Source: Papilionanthe hookeriana x Papilionanthe teres (Eukaryota; Streptophyta; Magnoliopsida; Asparagales; Orchidaceae). Taken from it: 64,000 nucleotides of DNA. The notes beneath the pieces were generated by a model that made no database searches, was not told the origin of the DNA, and saw only the letters and a list, made by a program, of their open reading frames with translations. The DNA lies in the NCBI GenBank assembly GCA_022702705.1, contig CM040434.1, forward strand, positions 56,069,991 to 56,133,990, read 5' to 3'. How positions within the stretch are numbered: position 1 is the stretch's first letter; every line of letters starts with the position of its first letter. Of the stretch, positions 11,851-19,261 are shown one piece after another. Made by a program: the position numbers and the translations under genes.

Positions 11851-12795
11851 AAGGTGACTTACAACCATTCTCCGTACACGAAATTGGAATCCATGAAGAT
11901 GCAGCTTATTATGCACCTCCGAAGAAAACAATCTTCTCCAGAGATACCATAACGAATGAAGCAAAGAAAGTTCGGGACAATGAAGAACCTGAAGTTCTAG
12001 TCCAACAGTCACTCACCACTCCCTTACGACGAGATGGTGAAGGTTTCTCCACAACTCGCATCCGAGGTCGTGGTAGAGACGTTAGGACAGTTGGATAGAG
12101 GAAACCAGCCATCAATGTTGATTGGGAAGACAGTTCTGAAGAAGAAAAAGAAATCAAGAAAGAAGCAGCGACAATAAGTCGGAAGAAGCCGCAGTTCAAG
12201 ATCTCTCTCGAAGATGAGAAGAACGAAGAATACAAATCAATGTACGAGAAGATTAACCACTATGTACATACTATGACCCTAACCCCGATCCATTCTAATA
12301 AGGTCGAGGGTATGGTGGTCAAAGAGGTACGTAGCGGCGAGTGCAAAGCCAATCAAATTCTACCGTGGTGCTCCTTCCTCCAAAACCGAAAATAATGTAC
12401 AATTTGAAGATGTCACTTCATCAGAATTAATGGAATTACCTTTTGAGTGGTACTCTCCCTGTGTTAAAAATTTAATTCAGCGTGGTTTCTTACCTCGACA
12501 ATGGACAAAAGGTCAATCACAACATTTTGAGAAATTATGGAATAACTCCGGACGTCCACCCAATTCAAAGCATGGTCTCGGATTCGGCACAGTAGGATCA
12601 GTTGACGATACTGAATTTTGCTTGGTTGTCACTTGCGAGTCTAATGAAAACTGCATGGAAACTACAGACCAACTCGAAGATTTACAAATTGGAGATGCTC
12701 CACCAGAATTCGAAGAAGAGATTAAATCTACAAAAGATGAGTTAACGGAAGTTAACTTAGGTACTAGCGAAGAGCCTAGACCTACCTTTGAGGAC
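11851..12795 (+). pseudogene. Protease-RT linker of element A
   Basis: This acidic, low-complexity linker between protease and RT is readable in pieces: [24 protein letters not shown] (11,850-11,925), an Arg/Gly-rich segment (about 12,050-12,090), an acidic stretch, and a 132-codon frame from 12,430 starting MELPFEWYSP. Element B has the same order at 42,060-42,960. The part EEPRPTF at about 12,770-12,790 is the last linker sequence before the RT deletion. No enzyme domain is recognised. Confidence 0.6.
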
Positions 12796-12800
12796 ATTAA
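12785..12800 (+). other. Deletion junction: RT polymerase domain missing from A
   Basis: In element A the linker (EEPRPTF) runs straight into EDIKQYLMTPP, a segment that in element B lies after the whole RT fingers-palm region (B 43,000 to about 43,985). About 0.97 kb corresponding to the RT polymerase core is therefore absent, including the catalytic YxDD box. The frame is kept through the junction until a stop at 12,826. The exact breakpoint is inferred by comparison with B. Confidence 0.75.
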
Positions 12801-12849
12801 ACAATATTTAATGACACCTCCGTCTTAGCAGCCCTGGTCTCGGTGTAGA

Positions 12850-13230
12850 CCGCAATACTTTATACCGCGGCTTTAGATGACTCTCTCGGAGCCCTGTTAG
12901 CCCAGGTCAATGATGAGGGTAAAGAAAATGCTCTTTATTACCTAAGCCGTCGTTTACTTCCGACGGAAATAAGGTATCCCGCAATTGAAAAGCATTGTTT
13001 GGCCCTGATCTTCGCCGCTCAAAAGCTCAGGCACTACATGCTTTCTCATAAGGTCAACCTGATCTCGAAATTTAATCCATTGCAATACTTGATGACTCGT
13101 CCAACGCTTTCCGGTAGACTTGTCAAATGGTCGATGATATTATTGCAATTCGATATAACTTTCGTGCCTCTTCGTGCTGTATAGGAACAAGTCCTAGCAG
13201 ACTTCCTTGCAGCACACTCTTTGCCGACAG
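12850..13230 (+). pseudogene. RT connection / first RNase H domain of element A
   Basis: The sequence reads LGALLAQVNDEGKENALYYLSRRLLPTEIRYPAIEKHCLALIFAAQKLRHYM and continues to ADFLAAH, the pattern of the Ty3/Gypsy RNase H-like domain that follows RT. It spans about 12,880-13,215, with one in-frame stop at 13,183 and frame changes upstream. It would degrade the RNA strand of the RNA-DNA hybrid. Without the upstream RT it cannot serve A's own replication. Confidence 0.8.
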
Positions 13231-13284
13231 AATCTCCTCTCAATGACGATTTGCCAGACGAACAAATAATGAGCTTAGAAGACC

Positions 13285-13830
13285 CTGATGATCGACGTTG
13301 GGAATTATATTTCGACGGAGCATCTTCAGCACACAAAGACGAAGAATCGCAAGTGATAGTGCCCGGTAAAGCGAGAATCGGATTAATCTTTATAACACCG
13401 GAGCGGGGGATGTTAAGATACTTCTACCACTTAACGAACCGTGTACAAACAACAAAGCGGAATACGAAGCCCTCATAGCGAGGACTGGAATTAACTATTC
13501 AAATGGGGATAACGAGACATCAACATCTACGGGGATTCGCAGTTAATCATCCAACGGATCATCGGACGAGTACAGAATTTTAAAGCCAAGACTCGAGCAA
13601 TACTTCCAGGTATGCCATACGAGTTGTTGGAACAAATTCCAAATGTGACGATCTACAAAATTCCCGGAAAAGAAAATACTTTAGCGAGATGCGTTAGCCG
13701 TCTAAGCAAAATAATTTGCTCGTCTGCAAGGAGAGTCGATAAAAGTGTCGGTTTACGGACGTCGAGGTCCTATCACGGCTCGACACGGACACAATACATA
13801 AATAAGAAAAAGAAGAAGAATCGGTTGTAA
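13285..13830 (+). pseudogene. Second (archaeal-type) RNase H of element A, frameshifted
   Basis: WELYFDGASS at about 13,298-13,327 marks the first catalytic Asp of a second RNase H domain, followed by GLIFITPERG, AEYEAL (about 13,462) in another frame, and a GDSQLIIQ-like segment near 13,535-13,560. The extra RNase H domain after the normal one is a mark of the Tat lineage. Frames change near 13,400-13,480. The last frame ends in a Lys-rich stretch at 13,830. Element B has the counterpart at 44,470-44,900. Confidence 0.75.
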
Positions 13831-13869
13831 CGATGACGTAAAAAACGAGAAGATTGGCGACGGCCGTTA

Positions 13870-15105
13870 ATGAACTACCCGCAAACAGGAAAACTACCGG
13901 ACGACGAGTCGCTTGCCCATCGAGTCAAGAAAAGAACTCTGTCCTACGCATTAATAAACAACACATTGTACAGAAGGTCTTTTGATCAAATGTGGCTAAG
14001 GTGCCTAAGCGGGTCCGAGGCCCATGAAATCGTTAAAGAGGTGCATTCAGGACTCTGTGGCGCTCACCAGTCGGGTCCGAAGATGAAAATGAAAATTAAA
14101 AGACTAGGGTACTACTGGCCCTCGATGATGACCGACTGCATGAAAATCGCCAAAAGCTGTCACTAATGCCAAGTGCACGGAGTGGTTCTATATCAACCTC
14201 CAAATGTGCTACATCCGACAAATGCGTTGTGGCCATTTGAATGTTGGGGCACGGATATAGTGGGTCCGATAAAACCACCATCTTCAAAAGGACATCGCTT
14301 CATTCTTGCGGCTACAGATTACTTTTCCAGTGGGCGAGGCGGTTCCACTCGGAGAAGTTAAAGCACACCACGTGCTACAATTTTTCAAGAACCAAGTTGT
14401 CTACCATTTCGGAGTGCGGCGCAGGATCATCTCGGATAATGGGTCGGCATTCGAAGCACACAAATCAACAATTTTGTCGGGAGACACGGAATCGACCGGC
14501 GGTATTCAACAATTTACTACCCAAGGGCAAACGGCACTAGCTCGAGGCTTTTAATAAAACTCTCGTTCAAATCTTAAAGAAAACCTCGGACGATAATAAG
14601 AGAAATTGGCACGAGAAGTTGTTAGAAGCCTTATGGGCCTACCGGACAACCTTCAGAACTCCTACTCAAGCTACACCTTACGCTATGGTGTATGGGTCCG
14701 AGGCAGTGTTACCTTTAGAGGTTTAGCTTCCTTCACTCAAAATTGCAGTTGCAAATAAGATCACGACAGAAGAAAATGTCAAATTACGACTAGAAGAATT
14801 AGAAAGCCTGGAAGGGAAAAGACTTGCAGCGCAACAGAACTTAGAATTATACCAAGCTAAGATGGTTCAAGCCCATGACAGACTGGTCCGCCCAAGAACC
14901 TTCAAAGTTGGTGACTTAGTTCTCGTTCTCAAGAGACCTATTCTTGCACACCGCAAGATAGGAGGAAAATTTGAACCCACTTGGGAAGGACCGTTTGTGG
15001 TTGAAGCAGTATACTCGGGAGGTTCCTACCAGTTAGTGAATTGACAGGGAGAACGACATATGCTTCCGATCAACGGACGATACTTGAAAAAGTATTACGC
15101 CACCT
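13870..15105 (+). pseudogene. Integrase of element A, with frameshifts and a stop
   Basis: The enzyme inserts the DNA copy into the host genome. The N-terminal zinc domain is visible (VHSGLCGAHQ and later CH-stop-CQVH; the stop at 14,164 replaces a Gln that element B keeps as CHQCQVH). The catalytic core shows WGTDIVGPIKPPSSKGH (about 14,248-14,298) and SDNGSAF (about 14,432-14,452). The third acidic residue lies in EAFNKTLVQ near 14,545 in another frame. The C-terminal part reads VGDLVLVLKRPILAHRKIGGKF and ends near RYLKKYYAT (15,080-15,105). No chromodomain follows, consistent with Tat and against chromoviruses. Confidence 0.85.
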
Positions 15106-15380
15106 GATGTTTCGAAGGAATGAATTCTTCATCCCTAAGAAGCACGGGCGAAGTAATTACTTATGACTGGGTCCGAACCCAAAAATAATAAAAAATGTGC
15201 TAAAATAAATAAAATCATGATAATAAAGTTTTCCTTGTTTTCTCTTCCATATCAAGATCTTTTTCCTGATCTTTTCCCACTTCATTCCTGTTAAATTTAA
15301 AAATACAAAAAGTAATAAAAAAACTGTCTTTAATAAACATTTTCTTAATGTTCTTGTTCTTAGTACAACCCCTGATCCTT
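15106..15380 (+). other. Spacer between integrase and AlkB ORF
   Basis: This is AT-rich and has no supported gene. It separates the polyprotein end from the AlkB ORF and ends in a pyrimidine-rich tract that leads into a 3' splice-site-like sequence. A long minus-strand frame overlapping this region and the AlkB ORF shows no recognisable domain. Confidence 0.6.
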
Positions 15381-15398
15381 TTCCTTGTCTTTTTGCAG
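15381..15398 (+). other. Putative 3' splice site before AlkB ORF (A)
   Basis: A pyrimidine tract ending in TTTTTGCAG lies four bases before the ATG at 15,403. Element B has TTTTCTGTAG at 46,531-46,540, also four bases before its ATG (46,545), although the sequence around it has diverged. A similar arrangement precedes ORF1 in A (7,767). This suggests the internal ORF is reached by splicing from the LTR leader donor. Confidence 0.5.
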
Positions 15399-15402
15399 GG
15401 AA

Positions 15403-16878
15403 ATGTCGAACGGGCGGTTGATCCTGAACTTTAGAAATGGCGTAAGCCTTGCACTCGATGAAAAGAGGGTGAAAGATGGAGTGATAATCGAGATTGACTC
15501 GGAGTTCGCACCAGCAGGCCTGCAGTACGAGGAAAGTGACTGGATCCCTGTTGACCGAGAGGAACTGCCCGGGCAGACAGTGATGAAAGTGGGTGGCACA
15601 AGCCACCAATCCAACAACAAGAAGAGAAAGGCGAACACTGAAGAAGATAAGAAAATCAAGTCTGTAGTAGCTACAGCAGAGGGCAGGCTTGTCAGCGCTG
15701 CGCCCACAGAGATTCAAGAAGTTCGAAGAGCTACTCTCACAGCAACGCAACGAAGAAATAAGAATCGCCGTATCCGTAAGATGTTAACCAAACTAGCAGC
15801 GGACCAGCGCGACGAGGCAGTTGCTACTGCCAGTACGTACACTTCAAGGACACCGGTTCACCAGGAACCTGAAGAAAGGAGGCCAGCTCCTAGGATAACA
15901 GAAAGGACCAGGGAAATCTCACGAAGATCAGAAGAAAGAAGGCTACCACGCTACCAGATAGAACCACCAGTAATGCATGACCTTGTTGCAGAAGCAACCC
16001 CGGGGGATGTCCCGACGGACATCATCCCCAGGAGCCGAGGTATGCAGAAGAACATGAAGGGATTGAGCCGTATATCCCACAATACGTCACCAGGCCTCGC
16101 CATCTGCAGATTATTCCGGAATACGAGCTGGAAAGAATGCAGAATGTCGAAAAGAAAACCTTTGAATACTTCGAGAGAATCAGAGGCAGAAGGATCAATA
16201 TACTAGAAGGCCTCGAGCTACATACAGACGTATTCTTAGAATATGAACAACAACAAATCGTGGATTGCATCCGGGATTTGAAAAGAATGGGCCGAGCGGG
16301 CCGCCTAAGAGAAAACACCTACTCAGAACCCCGGAGATGGATGCCAGGGAAAGGAAGAATCACAATACAATGTGGATGCTATTACAACTTTGCAGAAGAC
16401 AGGAAGGGAAACCCTCCGGGAATACTCCGTCATGGCCAAGTGGATCCAATGCCATTAGTCATCAAGAGAATGGTAAAGAGATTGATAACATGGAGGGTAT
16501 TGCCAGCAGATTGCATACCCAACAGCTGCATTATTAATATTTACAAGCAGGGTGACTGCATACCCCCGCACATAGATCACCACGACTTTGTCAGACCTTT
16601 ACGCACGAGTCTCTTTCCCGAACGAGTGTAACATCATGTTCGGATATGACCTCCGGATAGCAGGCCCAGGTGAGTTCCGAGGGCCAGTGAAGATACCATT
16701 ACCGGTAGGTTCCGTCATGATACTGAAAGGCAACGGAGCAGATATCGCTAAGCATTGCATACTAGGAGTACCAGTGAAGCGGATCTCAGTTACTTTCAGG
16801 AGGATGGACGACAGGAAGACACCTTACCATTTCCAGCCAGACCCGGAGTTAGAGAGCCTCCGGCCTTACGAGCTGTGA
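15403..16878 (+). pseudogene. AlkB-family 2-oxoglutarate/Fe(II) dioxygenase ORF of element A
   Basis: The ATG at 15,403 follows a putative acceptor. Residues 1-190 are a non-enzymatic, Arg-rich region: RLILNFRNGV, GRLVSAAPT, TATQRRNKNRRIRK, then charged low-complexity sequence. The frame changes near 16,030. The dioxygenase domain then runs from INILEGLEL (about 16,197) to the stop at 16,876. Catalytic features visible are N-x-Y (16,536-16,544), H-x-D as HIDHHDF (16,569-16,589), the distal metal His in AKHCI (16,753), and the 2-oxoglutarate Arg in KRISVTFRRMD (16,780; next Arg 16,798). A second frame change lies near 16,600. The combination CIPPHIDHHDF with PLPVGSVMILKGNGADIAKHC is typical of plant ALKBH9-type RNA N6-methyladenine demethylases. 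All metal and cofactor ligands are present, but two indels break the frame. It follows integrase on the same strand. Confidence 0.85.
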
Positions 16879-17692
16879 GTTACATGGAAAATATCACACC
16901 TCCAACGTACATCCATACGGCATCCTTTCCAAGGATGGCTTGGAAGGTGATGTTATCGACCATGTACCCCACTATTCGGACATGGATTTTTGACGGATGC
17001 TTCTTTGGATGGATCGACAAAGATCATACATAGTCCGTTTTGAGTCTACATGGATTGTATGAGATGTATTCCGGATCGAGTTGTATGATGTATCTTCGAC
17101 ATGATTGGAATGAAAGTGACCATGTCACATTTTTGGCCTTCACCTCTTTTGTGCAAATTGATCGGGAAACGCCATTAAAGTTAAATGAACTTCGAACAAA
17201 GAACGTAAAAGAAATAAAAAAAAAGAATAAAAGAAAACTTTCCTTAAAAATCTAAAAATGATGAACACCAAATTCACATGAACATTAAAGAAACGATAAA
17301 ATAAAATTTGAATCATTAAAGGACAAACAAAATGACCACAAATTTTCAATCAAAGTTCAAACTCATCCTTCCAAATCTCGAATCAAATTTCAAATCAAAT
17401 TTCAATCGAGTTCAAACTCAACCTTCCAAATCTGAAATCCAATCCGTTCTACCCTCTCCCTTGTCTGGGATGGAAGCGGTTGATTCCATTGACACAGATC
17501 GAATCTGATGGCAAGGAATTGTATCCAATCCAAACCAGCAACTTCCGATCAACCCTTTTGAACGGGATATGTGACATCTACATATTCCCTCCTAATCTAT
17601 TTCCTTCCATGAAAGTCTTTTACAACTTTCATAAAATTCTCGAAACACCAAAATTCCACACTTTTCAAATCAACACTACAAATCTTTGCAAA
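16879..17692 (+). other. 3' untranslated region of element A, proximal part
   Basis: No gene is supported. The region begins right after the AlkB stop and becomes A-rich from 17,190. It includes decayed sequence resembling 48,130-48,600 of element B. Short frames here have no recognisable domain. Confidence 0.6.
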
Positions 17693-18840
17693 GTCAATGA
17701 CTATTCAAAAATCAAACTTTTGGGGTCGAGGATTTTACATCCGAGACTGCATTGCTTTAGGTTCTTTCCCTATCGCAATGAAATACATCAAAATCAAACT
17801 TTTGGGGTCGAGGATTTTACATCCGAGACTGCATTGCTTTAGGTTCTTTCCCTATCGCAATAAGATACATCAAAATCAAACTTTTGGGGTCGAGGATTTT
17901 ACATCCGAGACCGCATTGCTTTAGGTTCTTTCCCTATCGCAATGAAATACATCAAAATCAAACTTTTGGGGTCGAGGATTTTACATCCGAGACTCGCATC
18001 GCTTTAGGTTCTTTCCCTATCGCAATGAAATACATCAAAATCAAACTTTTGGGGTTGAGGATTTTACATCCGAGACCGCATTGCTTTAGGTTCTTTCCCT
18101 ATCGCAATGAAATACATCAAAATCAAACTTTGGGGTCGAGAATTTTACATCCGAGACCGCATTGCTTTAGGTTCTTTCCCTATCGCAATGAAATACATCA
18201 AAATCAAACTTTTGGGGCCGAGGATTTTACATCCGAGACCGCATTGCTTTAGGTTCTTTCCCTATCGCAATGAAATACATCAAAATCAAACTTTTGGGGT
18301 CGAGGATTTTACATCCGAGACTGCATTGCTTTAGATTCTTTTCCTATCGCAATGAAATACATCAAAATCAAATTCTTAGGGTCAAGGATTCTACATCCGA
18401 GACTGCATTGCTTTAGGATTCTTTCCCTATCGCAATGAAATACATCAAAATCAAACTTTTGGGGTCGAGGATTTTACATCCGAGATCGCATTGCTTTAGG
18501 ATTCTTTCCCTATCACAATGAAATACATCAAAATCAAACTTTTGGGGTTTAGGATTTTACATCCGAGACTGCATTGCTTTAGGATTCTTTCCCTATAGCA
18601 ATGAAATACATCAAAAATCAAACTTTTGGGGTTGAGGATTTTACATCCGAGACTGCATTGCTTTAGGATTCTTTCCCTATCGCAATGAAATACATCAAAA
18701 TCAAATTCTTGGGGTCAAGGATTTTTACATCCGAGACTGCATTGCTTTAGGATTCTTTCCCTATTGCAATGAAATACACCAAAATCAAACTCTTGAGGTT
18801 AAGGATTTTACATCCGATACCGCATTTCTCTGAGATTTCT
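17693..18840 (+). repeat. 82-83 bp tandem repeat array, about 14 copies
   Basis: The core CTTTTGGGGTCGAGGATT recurs at 17,717, 17,799, 17,881, 17,963, 18,046 and on to about 18,787, a period of 82-83 bases. Copies in the first half are almost identical, while later ones carry small indels and changes such as AATTCTTAGGG. Open frames across the array come from the repeat itself, since 82 is not a multiple of 3 and the frame cycles every three units. Tandem arrays between the last ORF and the 3' LTR are a known feature of Tat/Ogre elements. Confidence 0.97.
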
Positions 18841-19261
18841 CCTCATTGCAATGATTCAATTCAATCAATTCAATTTTCTTTTGAGATTGAAGATGTTAAA
18901 ACCTCAAAATTCCATTTTCAAATCAAATCCCTGCAAATTAATCTTAACAAAACTTCAATCTAAATTGAAACTCCAAACTAAAATCTAAGCTCGCACATCA
19001 AAACTTAAATTGAAACAAAATGAAATCTAAATCAAAATTTCCCCAGATCATGTGATTTGGGATTCACTTCCTTTTCCTTTCCCCAGCGAGAGTTCAGGGA
19101 TCTCCAGCCTCAGAGATATACTTGACACTCCCCAGCAGAAACTCTTCTACTTCGTCCTAAGTTTGTCACTTGGACATCTGTGTTGGTTTTGTTGATCACT
19201 TCGGTCAACGCCAATACGCGCGGTGTGCTCCGTCAGCTCACCACACCTATTGGGGTCCATT
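18841..19261 (+). other. Distal 3' UTR of element A and plus-strand priming region
   Basis: No gene is present. The last 60 bases (about 19,200-19,261), including GGTCAACGCCAATACGCG, CGGTGTGCT and ATTGGGGTCCATT, are strongly conserved with 57,756-57,815 of element B just before its 3' LTR. The expected purine-rich primer tract next to the LTR is not obvious; GGGG in ATTGGGGTCC is the closest candidate. Confidence 0.55.

Noticed and set aside
15157..15750. 197-codon minus-strand frame
   Set aside because: It is antisense to the AlkB ORF and its upstream spacer, has no recognisable domain and has no counterpart kept in element B.
15403..16878. AlkB domain as part of an integrated plant RNA virus (flexivirus/potyvirus)
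   Set aside because: No viral replicase, helicase or coat protein is nearby. The gene lies between integrase and a 3' LTR, and its motifs look like plant ALKBH9 rather than viral AlkB.
17480..18334. Overlapping open frames with a repeated HPRLHCFRFFPYRNE-type peptide
   Set aside because: They are produced by the 82-83 bp tandem array read in successive frames. There is no start context or domain, and the same array lies in an untranslated region.
17693..18840. CRISPR-like regular repeats
   Set aside because: Whole 82-bp units repeat head to tail with no unique spacers, inside a plant retrotransposon.
7245..19261. Endogenous pararetrovirus (caulimovirid)
   Set aside because: An integrase, two RNase H domains and true LTRs with target duplications are present, and no movement protein is seen.
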